Under the pieces are notes generated by a model, which saw only the letters and a list, made by a program, of their open reading frames with translations, ran no database searches and had not been told where the DNA came from. Both the position numbers and the translations under genes were made by a program. Shown piece after piece: positions 1 through 10,973 of a DNA stretch of 64,000 nucleotides. The DNA is taken from NCBI GenBank assembly GCA_964019055.1, contig OZ025208.1, forward strand, positions 10,632,597 through 10,696,596, in the 5' to 3' direction. The stretch is from Anthopleura xanthogrammica (taxonomy: Eukaryota > Cnidaria > Anthozoa > Actiniaria > Actiniidae). Position 1 is the stretch's first letter, and every line of letters begins with the position of its first letter.

Positions 1-155
1 CTTCTATACCCATAATCCTCGCCAGACTCAGCTTTGTTGCTTTTCAGGCAACTAACTTTACTGAAATTATTCTCTTCGTGGGAATAAAGGGGTCTAAACA
101 AATTTTTACATTGGTTATATTTTTTTCCTTTGAACAATTTTTTTTTTGATTTCAG
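1..155. other. Intron of gene A (3' part)
   Basis: This stretch aligns with the gene B intron just before position 13136 (shared stretches near 1-60 and 12975-13030). It ends in a pyrimidine-rich tract and AG immediately before the first visible exon of gene A. The signal peptide and propeptide exons of gene A must lie upstream of the window. Confidence 0.75.
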
Positions 156-1543
156 ATGCGCTTCTAAAGTAGGAAAAAAATACTTTGCACCTGGTCTCCA
201 AACGATCTCTCTTGCTTCTGGATGCAATTTCCCTGGTACCATCATACACGAACTGTTACATGCCATAGGTATAAATTACTTGAACGAAAAAGAAACAAAT
301 GTGATTCATTATTATACACTTTACTCAGTATATCTCCATTCTTATTGGTCGAGAGTCTTCAGCCAATCCCTGATATCGTGTGAACTCGACATGATAAATG
401 TATTATCTGTAGGTTTTACCTACAGATAATACATTTATCATGTCAAGTTCGCTCAAGGTCACAATGGAAACAGAAATACGTTTGCGATTTTTTCGAAAGT
501 AGATATAAATCTTTATTCTTAGTTTACAAAATGTATAATAAAACAATTATTGAATTCGGTTTTTGCATGATATCGTAAATTATCTAGACCTCGGCCGTTT
601 TATCCGCCTCAGCCTACGGCTTCGGCAGTTAACACGGCCTTGGTCTTGATGATTTACGATATCATACTCAACCTCATCCAATAATTGTTTATTAATCCAT
701 GTTTGACCCGGTCGCAGTCGCTGGAATATTGATTAAGAACTTTTACTTTTTTGTTCCCCAGGGTTTTGGCACGAACAATCTCGTGCAGATCGCGATAAAT
801 ATATATCAATCAAATGGGAGAATATCGTAAAAGGTAAGGCCAGGTGAAGATCAAAGGGACGTTCATTGCATGCACGTCAACACTCCTCCCTGTCAAGGAT
901 TTTTTTAATCATGTGGAAATAAGTTTCTTTGGGAATGCTAAGTTTAGAGAACCCCAGAAGAGATACGAGAAGTTTACGTTCATGTACTGTGTCTGCATGT
1001 GAACCAGCATTTGCCTATATTTATATTTTTTTCTATAAAGAAACAGAATTCCACAAACCCTCAAACAACACCACAACATCACTATACACTGTCACAGTTT
1101 TAATAAAGGCAAAACATGAAAAACAAAACATGTGATTGCGAAGACTTTGTCGATAATTATCTTCCTTTGAGAGTGATCATTTTAGAAGAGAAGCTACCGA
1201 TTTGTGAGGGAAAATCTTCGAGGACAATAAAGGCATGCTTCTTTTCAGGTTCCTTTTACTGGGCTCCCTTCTGAAATTATTTGTACTGGAATCTCATAAC
1301 CTGGCTTATGTTTGCTTACAGGCTTTGAAGATCAGTTTGAAAAATATGACTGGAGAGACATAGACCAACTGAATATAGGTTACGATTACAAGTCCATCAT
1401 GCACTATAGTCGAACAGCATTCACCAAAAATGGAAAACCTACCATAGTAGCTGTTGGAAACGAAAATATGAAATTTGGAACTAAGAACGACCGTTTAAGT
1501 ACAAAAGACATCATTGAAATTAACGCTCTGTACGACTGCCAAA
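156..1543 (+). CDS. Gene A catalytic domain exons
   Basis: Exons 156-268, 762-833 and 1322-1543. The first ends in [10 protein letters not shown] and the second starts [11 protein letters not shown], together giving the astacin zinc signature HExxHxxGFxHExxRxDRD with its three His ligands and catalytic Glu. The third carries the Met-turn SIMHY and the terminal Cys of the domain (ALYDCQ). The first exon begins in phase 2, completing a Gly codon as in the intact paralogues. The introns hold foldback elements at 382-450 and 539-691. Confidence 0.88.
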
Positions 1544-4137
1544 GTAAGTCCATACTTTAGTAAACTGAACAGTTTTGCACGCTTTGTGGAGTTTCGTATG
1601 ACTGTAAAAGGTAAAGGCAAAGCCAATATTTTACTTCGAAACGCGGGGAGTGGTTGCCCAATTCTCCCGAGCCAGGGGCTCATGTTTAAAGCGTTCGAAG
1701 GTGCGCCCTTTACCCCCTCAAACTATCAGTGCTCCTTATTACGGGTATTTAAAGCTAAAGCTACACAGAACAGAGAGAAGTCGACCGCGTGGTTTTACTG
1801 CCACTTCGACGAATAATGTCACCATTTCCGTGCAGTGAGGGAGTCACGTATGTGTCGTGACCCTGTTAAAATAGTCATACGAAATTCACTTCACTGGTTA
1901 CTTTAAAGTTTAAGTATTAAGTTATCCAGCAAAATATTCTTGAGTGGGAGCGTTGGAGTGGGGAGATTCAGTTTCACTGAGATATCAGGAAGTGCCCTGG
2001 CTGGCACAAGCTTGTAGAATTTCGGGTTATCTTAGAACAGCGATGATTTCGAGAGGGTGAGAAAGGTACCAAAGTCTCAAAGCAGAGGTAAGATGGTAAA
2101 GATGAATACTTTTTACGTTTCGTTGACCTATTTCGAATGTGTTTGTTTTCAGCTACAAGACATGGTTGGACAAAGTGGTCTGAGTTCACACCATGTGATA
2201 AAACATGTTACAAGTCAAGAGATCGTTATTGCTACCATAGTGGGAATCCTAAAAGTTGTGGAGGCAATGTTAATGCGTACGGTGTTGAGAAAGATAGACG
2301 AAAGTGTTCAAAAATGGAGTGCCGGGGTAAGTACGTAAATAAAGCCACAAAATGAGCCAAATAAATGATATTTTCCCCAAATCTTGTATAGGCTACAGTA
2401 AATGTATGATGATGCTTCAAATATCGATTTGGAACATTGTTGTCACTAAAGCGCAATCGATGTTACGAAATGGTCCTCTATCAGTTCGTAATGGGGCAAC
2501 AATTAAGGTAAAGGTAAAGACCTTATTTAACGTCAGTGTTTCTTCAGCTAGTAGCTGGTCTTCCAGCTGGGAGCTGACGGTGCGCACATTACCCCCTCTC
2601 TCCATCAGTGCTCTGTTTTAAGAGTATTCAAAGCTGAAGCTACACGTATTAGAGAGAAGTCGAAACAGAGGTGGAGATCCTGAGGATCGAACCGTGGACG
2701 TCTAGCTCTGAGGGCCGCGCACTTAGCAACTGAGCTACGCCTGCTCCTATGCGTCCATGGAGAACCTTTGATCATTATCACGCAACGTCATCATCCTGTA
2801 AACTTAAAATAATGACTTTTTTCCAGCACGGAATGCAATTAATGGTCACTGGGGTCAATGGGGTGCATGGACTACTTGCAGTGCTACTTGCGATGAAGGA
2901 GCGCGAAGCCGAACAAGGCAGTGTAACAACCCGGCTCCATCTAAGTATGGTAAACCATGTCAAGGAAAAGCAAAGGAAGATGAACTTTGTACCGTAGGGA
3001 GGTGCCATTTAGGTAAACACCATCAAGATCCATTAATGTATCATATGCCATGGCTTGCCTTCATACTGCATGACCTTCAGGAGATTCGTAAAGGAGTCGT
3101 CGGGGCTTCATAACGTTGAAATCCCTCCACACCCGTCCATGCAGGAATTGGAATTTAAATTATTGTTTTATTTCTCTTCTTTTGGATAAGTGCCTGGTTT
3201 TTAGTCGCATGTATCGTTGTTACCAGTGGTATATAATTATCGTGCTCGTATATATAGTAACCCGGCCGTATTTTTAAATTCAAGGTAATGATGATACTGA
3301 GTTTGAGAATCCAAGTCGTCCTTTTGGAATGTGGAAAAACAAACACGGCATGAAGCTGACATGGATCAGACACCAGTTCGTTACCCCAACCATAAATACT
3401 GGTACCAAGTATGACCACACCAAAGGAACAGGTATATACTAATAAAATACTGAGATCTCGCAGCCCTAGTGTTTTCGATTACAATGGATTTGATATACAG
3501 TCCAGTGGGACACAAGCAAATGCATCGAAGAATTAATGCTTATTGCTAGGGCAAGAATAAGCGTAATAGTGGGATGTCCGTATTCAGCGGTTGTCCACAA
3601 ATCGAGGATCAACTGTATTCATTGACATATACTTTCATTTTCAAGCAAAAGGTCATTATTTGTATATGGAATCATCATATCCTGCTAAACCTGGAGACCA
3701 GGCGATGCTGAAAAGCCCAACCCTGACAGCCAAAACAGAATTCAGGTGTCTTAAGTTCTACTATACCATGTATGGAGATACGATGGGATCTTTGGAAGTT
3801 AGATTGTATCGACCAGGATTACCAAGAAAAACTGTGTTTTACAAGAGAGGGAATCAGGGCAAACCATGGCATTTGGGAACGGCAACCATTGAAGCAAAGA
3901 CAACGTTTGTTGTAAGTTATACGCAGTTTAAATAGGTATAAATTCTGATTCGCCTTCTAATGATTAGTGATTTTAATATCTCCAACCCTTGAATTTGAGT
4001 TTGTTAAGTGGTTTTGATTCTCTGTCGACATTTCGTCATGATTTTGATTTTTCTTTTGAAATTGATTTGGTTCACTTGCATAATAAAGCAAAGAACACGC
4101 GAAGAATCCAGCAAAACTACAGAGAATGAGAGAAAAA

Positions 4138-4174
<37 letters not shown>

Positions 4175-6932
4175 AGGAGGGAGCTTATATTACGTGAATA
4201 AATGCATGGTTACTTAGTTTTATTCATTTTCTTTCAAAAACTCAAGTAATGACTAAATTCTTATTATATCAGGCAGTGCACTCATGCGCCCAATTCTATT
4301 GCTTTTTTACTTACTTGCCTCTTGCCATTTTGCTTGCTTGACGTCTTGCACGGCGTTGTTGGTGGGGTAGCAGTTGTCGTAGTTTCGATGGGTGTGGTTC
4401 ATTTTGTGTTTAGAAGATGACGGTTATGTCACCCGGCGAGGGATTGTGTTTTTCCTGTTATGGAAGAAAGCAAGAACTTACTACAATGATCGATATTAAC
4501 GATAGTTAGAATAGATTAGATTAAATAAAACATAATAAAATATTTTATAGGTGAGTGACGTTTTAACGTTTCATATAATGTTAAAAAGTTAAAATTCGTT
4601 CACTCATTCTCATTCGTTTTACACTGAGGTTGACTTGACAATAACGTCATCAGTCTTCGCTAAAATGTTTTTAAACTGTATTTAACACAATGTTTTACAA
4701 TGAATATATATATTCCTAGTGCAAGCTTTATTTTGGTTGTCAATTTTTTTGAAGAAAGGCAATATGATGATGGCTATGATGTATGAAGATTATGATACAT
4801 GATAATAAATAATAATTACGATATCAGTGATGAAAAGGGAAATGATGTTGATATCTAATGATTAAAGTAATATGATTGTAGTAGACAGCATTTGAAGTTT
4901 AGTTAACATATCACTCGAAGTTGGGCGGAACCAAATTTAATTTTGTCTTTGAATTTCGTCTTATTTCATGTTCAGCTAGAGATAGTTGGAACTGTTGGCA
5001 AAACAGGCTACTCTGACATCGCCATTGACGACGTCTACATCGATGATGGCAAATGTTGTAAGTATCAAACTTATCCTCCTTATCTCATTCGTTTTCCCGC
5101 TCTACCCCAATTTTCATTTTCAAATGTCCCAAAAGTCAGAAAAGGTCTACGATACATATATGTGCATTACTAGTCGGTCAATGTCATTAATTGTCCTATT
5201 CCTTCAACTTTTATTGATAAAGCAACCTGAAGCAGCCTCTGGGCTGAAGCAATCTTTGGGCTTATCAAATATCAGGGCACAGATAACTGACAGATCTATA
5301 ATAAAAGAACAACCTCTGATCTGATTTGAGTCTGGGAACGTATAACCGAAACATCTAAATGGAATTTAGCGAGTTTTGCAGTGGGAGGAAAACTCTAGAA
5401 TCAAGGGAGAAATGATGAATGTGATTAATGAATCGAGCCTGAGACCCCAGAGGGGAGCTCGAGAGCGAGTGCACTACCGCTACGACACCCCTTGATTCCC
5501 TATTCGAGCTTGTATTATATTTTCATGGCTTTTTCTTCTCCATCTCCCAGCTTGTCAAGATAAATACCAGCGGTGCAAAAAGTGGTCAGCAAAAGGAGAA
5601 TGTAAAACCAACGAAGCATGGATGAAGAAGAATTGTCCAAGAAGTTGTGTTTGTGGGCGTAAGTACAAACATATGTTGATACATTGTGGAATAATGCAGA
5701 ATAATTAATCCTAATATCTTTTTGATTTTCTTTGGATTCACAGCCGACGCCAAAGAATGTAAAGACTCCAATAAGGTTCAGTGTCCATTGTGGGCGAAGA
5801 AGGGAGAATGTGAGAAGAACAAAATCTCCATGGAGAAACATTGTCCAAGAAGCTGTAAAGTTTGTGAACGTATGTACAAACACGTGTTCTTACACATAAT
5901 CGTTTGTGAAATAATTGACTCTGACATCTTTTTGATTTTCTTTGGATTCACAGCTTCTAAAAATAACGTAATACCACCCAAAGAATGTAAAGATTCCAAT
6001 ACGGTTCAGTGTCCATTGTGGGCGAAGAAGGGAGAATGTGAAAAGAACAAAATCTCCATGGAGAAACATTGTCCAAGAAGCTGTAAAGTTTGTGAACGTA
6101 TGTACAAACACGTGTTCTTACACATGATCCTTTGTGAAATAATTGACCCTGACATCTTTTTGATTTTCTTTGGATTCACAGTCGGCACCAAAGAATGTAA
6201 AGACTCCAATACGGTTCAATGTCCATTGTGGGCGAAGAAAGGAGAATGCGAGAAGAACAAAATCTTTATGCATCAAAATTGTAAGAAGAGCTGCAAGATT
6301 TGCAAAGGTAATAAACTTGATATATCATGAATGATATTACATTTTAGGAGATAGAAGGAAGAAAAATTGTGAACAACGTAGTAATATTTTTTCGTAGTAT
6401 ACAGATCCATGTAAAGACAAACATAAAGATTGTTCTAAATGGGCTTTGAGGGGGGCGTGTACGAATATGTTCAGAAAATAGATGCACAAAAACTGCGAAA
6501 AGAGCTGCGATCACATAATACCATTCACCACACTAGAATAACTAACTGGTTATCTAGCAGTTATATCACTAATCTCATGGGGTAACAAAGATTGGGACTG
6601 ATAGAAATCAAGCAATCGCGAATTATCGTGGTAGTTCAATCAGTTCCTGACTCTTTTATTCTGTCTTTTGTTACACTGTATCCTGGTCCAACAAGAATAT
6701 GATATGGTGCCCAATTATTTTGTATACTCGAAGAAAACGACTATTAAAACAAAGAATTTTTTCAGTTTTGTCGATGCATTTTCCTTACATGCTTTTTTGT
6801 GTTTCAGATGTTACAGCGTGTGCTGACAACAACCCACAGTGCAGCAAGTGGGTTGAGATTGGCGAATGTAAAGCTAACCCGGTCTACATGGACGTCAACT
6901 GCAAGAAAAGCTGCAACAAGTGCAGTGCATAG
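156..6932 (+). CDS. Gene A: astacin metalloprotease with TSP1, MAM and ShK domains (5' partial)
   Basis: Secreted zinc endopeptidase of the astacin family (M12A), probably acting outside the cell on matrix or secreted proteins. Thirteen good exons give at least 629 residues in frame to the TAG at 6930-6932: catalytic domain, two TSP1 repeats, a three-exon MAM domain and five ShK domains. Exons are listed in the domain entries. The 5' end lies outside the window. Astacin-MAM-ShK proteins are known in cnidarians (for example Hydra HMP2); the two TSP1 repeats between astacin and MAM are seen directly here. A sixth ShK exon (about 6405-6520) carries a nonsense codon and has no donor; skipping it keeps the frame because all ShK exons here are bounded by phase-1 introns. 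Substrate and tissue cannot be read from sequence. Gene A is a close tandem paralogue of B and C. Confidence 0.88.
382..450. repeat. Long near-perfect hairpin
   Basis: Left arm 382-413 and right arm 419-450 are reverse complements with about one mismatch around a five-base loop. The inner 23 bp, around ATGATAAATGTATTATCTGT, are perfect. It lies in a gene A intron. Confidence 0.85.
539..691. mobile_element. Foldback (MITE-like) element
   Basis: Imperfect terminal inverted repeats of about 50 bp begin TAAAACAATTATTG on the left and end CAATAATTGTTTA on the right. Both arms contain ATGATATCGTAAAT. No coding capacity. Intron of gene A. Confidence 0.65.
1606..1812 (-). mobile_element. SINE-like copy, lacking tRNA head
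   Basis: It shares with the element at 2503-2746 a GGTAAAGGCAAAG-type end and the internal blocks around CATCAGTGCTC / ATCAGTGCTCC and GAGAGAAGTCGA. The tRNA-like head seen in the second copy is absent or unrecognisable. It lies in the gene A intron between the catalytic domain and TSP1. Confidence 0.55.
2153..3012 (+). CDS. Gene A TSP1 repeats 1 and 2
   Basis: Exons 2153-2326 and 2827-3012, one thrombospondin type-1 repeat per exon, both with phase-1 boundaries. The first shows [15 protein letters not shown], the second [15 protein letters not shown] followed by RTRQC, the usual WxxWxxC layout. TSP1 repeats usually bind matrix or glycosaminoglycans and could localise the protease. Confidence 0.88.
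2503..2746 (-). mobile_element. tRNA-derived SINE
   Basis: On the minus strand this starts with a tRNA-like head: GCGTAGCTCAGTTGCTAAG resembles a polymerase III A box and GGTTCGATCCTC a B box. The body ends in a GGTAAA-type simple repeat (plus-strand GGTAAAGGTAAAG near 2507). It sits in the intron between the two TSP1 exons of gene A. Confidence 0.72.
3285..5057 (+). CDS. Gene A MAM domain exons
   Basis: Exons 3285-3431, 3646-3911 and 4976-5057. They encode a MAM (meprin/A5/mu) jelly-roll: start [11 protein letters not shown], middle [16 protein letters not shown], end [17 protein letters not shown], the last being the typical MAM closing motif. The middle exon is complete, in contrast to gene B. 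A (GA)n tract lies in the 1-kb intron at 4141-4171. Confidence 0.87.
4141..4171. repeat. (GA)n microsatellite
   Basis: Uninterrupted GA dinucleotide tract of about 30 bp in the last MAM intron of gene A. The rest of the intron, 3912-4975, shows nothing else recognisable. Confidence 0.95.
5425..5500 (-). mobile_element. tRNA-like SINE head remnant (gene A)
   Basis: Minus-strand tRNA-like segment with a weak B box, in the intron between MAM exon 3 and ShK1. It aligns with the better-preserved segment at 17960-18042 in gene B, sharing GAGACCCCAGA and flanking intron sequence, so the insertion predates the A/B split. Confidence 0.5.
5551..6307 (+). CDS. Gene A ShK domains 1-4
   Basis: Exons 5551-5658, 5744-5869, 5954-6097 and 6182-6307, each encoding one six-cysteine ShK/SXC domain ending in SCKVC or a similar string. 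ShK 2-4 are near copies of one another including their short introns; the repeat units are 228 and 210 bp, both multiples of three. ShK folds are found in sea-anemone channel toxins and as accessory domains of secreted enzymes. Here they are accessory modules of a protease. Confidence 0.87.
6405..6520 (+). pseudogene. Relic ShK exon in gene A
   Basis: Homologous to the gene B ShK exon at 19261-19374. It keeps an acceptor-like AG and reads [15 protein letters not shown], then hits a stop (TAG) at the codon that is Trp in B. The last Cys and the splice donor are also gone. It is either skipped or would end the protein early. Confidence 0.75.
6808..6932 (+). CDS. Gene A terminal ShK domain and stop
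   Basis: Last exon, beginning in phase 1 after TTTCAG. It encodes a six-Cys ShK domain ([12 protein letters not shown]... KKSCNKCSA) and ends in TAG. The terminal exon of B at 19508-19623 is nearly identical, and the 3' flank is conserved too. Confidence 0.88.
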
Positions 6933-7161
6933 TGAGATGGAAGAAAAGTACGTCTTGCGTGGTCTCACCACGGCATCCATGTTGGAATAGAAGATAAATG
7001 ATTCAGTAAACCTTTTTCACCCATTTGAATTCTTTCTTATGCAAAACGACTGATTTCCGATTGTTTCAGTCTCTGATAACTAACGTATTTAGTCTAGTAC
7101 CCATACGTTTCTCTTCATTTGTGTTTATGTAGTATAGTTTCTAGTTTTAAAAAAGTTTTTC

Positions 7162-7167
7162 AATAAA
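7162..7167 (+). promoter_or_regulatory. Poly(A) signal of gene A
   Basis: AATAAA lies about 230 bp after the gene A stop codon. At the matching place in gene B the sequence reads AATTAA, so B must use another signal. Confidence 0.6.
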
Positions 7168-7270
7168 TTGAATTCTTTGACCTTGTACCTTACATCATTA
7201 TCATCATCATCATCATCATCATCATCCTCCTCCTCTACGCCTATGTGGCGTGTGTGCAGGATAAATTAAA

Positions 7271-7566
7271 TTAGAAAAAACCTACTAATGGTCTATCACC
7301 AATCGAGCCCTGTGATTGGCTGAGCTACTAGGGGTCTATTAGTGATAGACCTCTAGTAGCGAAAAGCTCCGGTTTTGAAAACCAAAAAAATATATATTTA
7401 AAGCAAAATCCAAAACTTTTTGCATCCTTTTATTGGACCGATTAGTAGGTTTTTACTAAAACAATTAGACCTCTCGCCCTAATGGCCTACGAGTCAATAG
7501 CCCATTCGGCCTTCGGCCTCATGGGCTATTGACTCGTAGACCATTCGGACTCGAGGACTAATTGTT
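7271..7566 (+). mobile_element. MITE plus adjoining hairpin, copy 1
   Basis: A 189-bp element with terminal inverted repeats (TTAGAAAAAACCTACTAAT / ATTAGTAGGTTTTTACTAA) at 7271-7459, followed by a roughly 106-bp palindrome at 7461-7566 that begins ACAATTAGACCTC. The same composite occurs inverted at 25029-25323 in gene C. Confidence 0.85.
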
Positions 7567-8526
7567 AATTAATATTTGAAATATAGCCGATTTAAGAAGT
7601 GGACAGAAAAAAATAATACAAAATACTTTTGAAAGATAAGTTTGAAGTACAGCGAGTACATCTGTTAAAATGTACTTAGGAGATCTCATCGTAATCATAA
7701 TGGTCATGCGTCAAAATAATAATTCCGGGTGATACAGGCTAGGTGAGTAGAGTGGGAAAAAATCCTCATCTATCTAAGTTCCATGTGTCAAGGCAGGCAA
7801 AGCTAAGCTCGTTTAGTCAGACGATGCTCTGTCTTAAGAGGTCTGTATTATGCTCAGTCAAGCACTGTGAACTGATATAACAAACGTTATTGATATTCGT
7901 GTCAAACTCGACGGGAAGTGCTGAGAGCAACCAAAGAAGCCGTTATCCAAAACAGTATGAAAAAGTGAAACGAAGCCAAACCGAATATATGTATGAGCTA
8001 GTGTACATCCGTCATGACCAAGCAATTTTCGGTACAACGATCAAAAGCCAACCGATTTATCAGTACACTTTTTTCCTAGCTGCAATGTGAACTGCAGATT
8101 AGTTTGGTTCACCTAGAGCAGAAACAAATGAATATTAATCTTTTCTGCTGTCAAAAATTGACTGTTGAATATCAGAGTTTGTGTTGTGCTTTGACTGTGA
8201 GCCCTAACCAAAGTTATTAGTAATTTAGTACTGAGAAGTGCTGCTCAAAAAACGCTATGATATCCAAAACAAGGCATAAAAAGTCAAGGGAAACAAAAAT
8301 ATATGTATTGTGAGTGCAGATCCGTTGTCTAACTCGATGGGAGGTGCTGCTGAGAAAATATAAAATAGTTATCCGTGCTATGATCTCAGTCACGCGAAGT
8401 GTATTGTAAGTTTTCATCCGTCAAGCCATTTTAAGTACAACGATCAACAGCCAACCGACTTATAATAATCAGAAAACCTTTTCTATATAGCTATCATGTT
8501 AACGGCACCGTGCCAAACTGAAGAAC

Positions 8527-8592
8527 AAGAAGAAGAAGAAGAAGAAGAAAAAGAAGAAGAAGAAGAAGAAGAAGAAGAAGAAGAAGAAGAAA
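8527..8592. repeat. (GAA)n microsatellite
   Basis: About 65 bp of GAA triplets with one interruption, about 300 bp upstream of the gene B start codon. Confidence 0.95.
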
Positions 8593-8740
8593 CTCGACTT
8601 GCAGATTAGTTTCGTTCACTGAGAGCAGAAACAATCTCCGCGTGATGTCCGGATATTGTTAAGTTTTTCAAAAAAATGCCTGTTGACTGATATCATTCGA
8701 TATTATTGGTTGTTTAATGATGCTGGTTCCACTTGATTAC

Positions 8741-8894
8741 GTCGTACAACATACATATCAACATTACTGTCAGTATCATTGACATATAAGCCGTAGTCAA
8801 ACAGAAGCCCCACTAAGTTCAGTGGTTCAGTTGCTGACTACAGTGTCGATGTAGTGGTCATTAGTTAAGAAGCCAAAGAAACGAGTAGCTCAAA
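8741..8894 (+). promoter_or_regulatory. Gene B promoter / 5' UTR region
   Basis: This block is strongly conserved with 20541-20686 upstream of gene C, including AAGCCGTAGTCAAACAGAAG and CACTACAGTGTCGAT or the equivalent. A TATA-like CATATAAG lies near 8782, about 110 bp before the ATG, so transcription may start near 8810-8820. The start site is inferred. Confidence 0.5.
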
Positions 8895-10973
8895 ATGCAT
8901 TTTTCCCTTGTTATATTTGTGATGGTTGAGATTCTCAGCTCTGAATTTACCACAGCTAAACCAAGGACTGATCTCGACTTACTCAACCATGCAGATACTG
9001 AAGGTATCGTAGTAGTAGTATTTATAATATTACCGACTGTATACAAGTTATCGCGGTTTTCATATCAACAGCACTCACTGACGCAAGCACTCCTTACGAA
9101 TCCATACGTCTTTTTTTTCCCTCCACCATAAATATAGGTCAATATAGGCTTATGAATTAGTTGCTTCGCGATATATATGCTGCAAGTTAGGATATTCTTC
9201 ACCAAATTAAAGGTGAACCAAAACCGTTGATAAGAGTGTCAGGACCGTTAGCTCAGCAAAATTAGCCAGTTGCTTATACCGGCGCAAAAACAACCTCAGT
9301 CAAATTCCTATTAATAGTCCCAAACGCTTGGTTCTCCAGTTGCTGTTGTTGAATCCTGGATTAAGATACTTTACGAGATCCTCTACGATGTCATTTTTAA
9401 AATCAGTAAAATCTCATATTATTCACCAAACCGGCAAAAGGTCAAACACCGTTGACAAGTTTCTAAACCGCCAAAATTAGTCAGTGGGGCGTAAAAGTCA
9501 GCTTAAAAGTAACCTGATTAGTCAAATTTTTATTGAGTTCCAAACGCTTGGTAGGGAAAGGCGCTTATAAAGGCAAATATTTCTTATGATAATTATCACT
9601 TAAAACGAAAAACTTTGTGTCAAAGTAACACATTACTAGTACTTGGTAAATAGAGAGGAGAATAGAATACTGGCAGAATATATATTAAAAATACACATTA
9701 TGTAAATAGTATTTGAAGAGAAGGAGACAGTCCCTAGCAACCGCTTTCACGACCCGTGCATCCTTCCTTGATGCATCCAGCTGCCTTGAAGCAGTCCACT
9801 ACTTATTGGTTTATGATAATATTGTAACTTTCTATGTTTTTTTTTATAGAGCCTCAACAAGTGAGCAAAGATCCTGATATCGAGGAGATTGCCAACAGAG
9901 GTAAACATCTTTGATTACACGTCAAAAATTATATCATATATTAACTCATTATTGAGATAATCCAGCAGTTGTTTATTTAAGGGTGGCGTAGTATTTATAG
10001 AAGAGTCTTTAGTGAGCTGACCAAGAAAATTAAAGAGACAAGCAAAACAGAAAAATACGGAAAAGAGTCTAAATTTCGTTACATAAAAATTTGAAATTTC
10101 CATGGTTTTGCAGAATATGAGACAGTACACGATAGGATTCTAGCTGTCAACATGGCTCACTTGGAGAAGAGGAAAAAGGCTCTGAGAGACCAGGAAACTG
10201 AAACAAAAGGAATCGCGAACGATACGAACATTTTTGACAACATCGACAAGGATAACGAAGGTAAGTTAGTCCTGGGGCGGATCTAGAAAGAAACTTTATA
10301 GTGTTTTAATTTTTTGCTCACTCGGATTTCATCAAAATTGTAGGAAGTAGCATCCTACTGGCTAGAGAATGTAAGATTCTGAGCTGCACCTTAACTCACA
10401 ACTTTAGATTTGAACATTACAAAACCCTCTTAGGCATTTTTAAATCCTTTCCTTAGCAACTGTGGCTGGTAAATAGGTAAGTCCCCCCTTAACAGTTTGT
10501 TTCTGAGCTGCACCTTAACTCACAACTTTAGATACGCCTATGTGGTCCGAGCCCACTTTAGTCCATTTGTAATCGGTTCACCTTTTAGCTTCTCCAATCC
10601 TGCATGTTTAGCACTGTAACACATATATTTCTAACAGTGTACTAATATTGACAAAAGCATTGACGAACGGCAACTAATAAGATACAGAAGCCCCGTGGCA
10701 TGTCATAGTCACGGCAGTGTTATGCTAGGTTCCCTATCCCCTACCCATTCATAGCTTTTGTATTGCTTATTGGTTAAGACTGACTCTTAATGCGCACTAA
10801 ATCCACAGCCCAACACATAGAAGGTCTGTATCAAGGAGATATCATTTTGGATGAAGAGCTAGAGGAACTCCTTCACTTACCGAAGCAAACAAGAACGAAG
10901 AGAAATGCCGTTCGAAGGAAGATGTATCTTTGGCATAAAAGAAGAATTCCCTACAGAGTCCCTTCTTATATGA
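8895..10973 (+). CDS. Gene B signal peptide and propeptide exons
   Basis: Exons 8895-9003, 9850-9900, 10114-10260 and 10809-10973. The first encodes the signal peptide and KPRTD. The third is charged and helical-looking ([16 protein letters not shown]). The fourth has LYQGDI, matching the astacin FxGD aspartate switch that holds the zymogen inactive, then [15 protein letters not shown] with a likely furin cut after [13 protein letters not shown] begins the mature domain. Confidence 0.85.

Larger units (their letters stand above)
6933..8740. other. Intergenic spacer A-B
   Basis: Contains the gene A 3' UTR, a (CAT)n tract near 7192-7225, a MITE/hairpin composite at 7271-7566, two copies of an upstream block (7890-8090 and 8215-8490) and a GAA repeat at 8527-8592. 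No credible coding exon was seen. Confidence 0.7.

Noticed and set aside
2690..2746. A functional tRNA gene on the minus strand
   Set aside because: A and B boxes are present but the cloverleaf stems do not pair and the sequence runs into a SINE body.
5515..6209. Minus-strand ORFs over the ShK array (and the similar set at 18070-19111)
   Set aside because: They are antisense shadows of repeated ShK exons; the plus-strand frame has conserved cysteines and splice sites.
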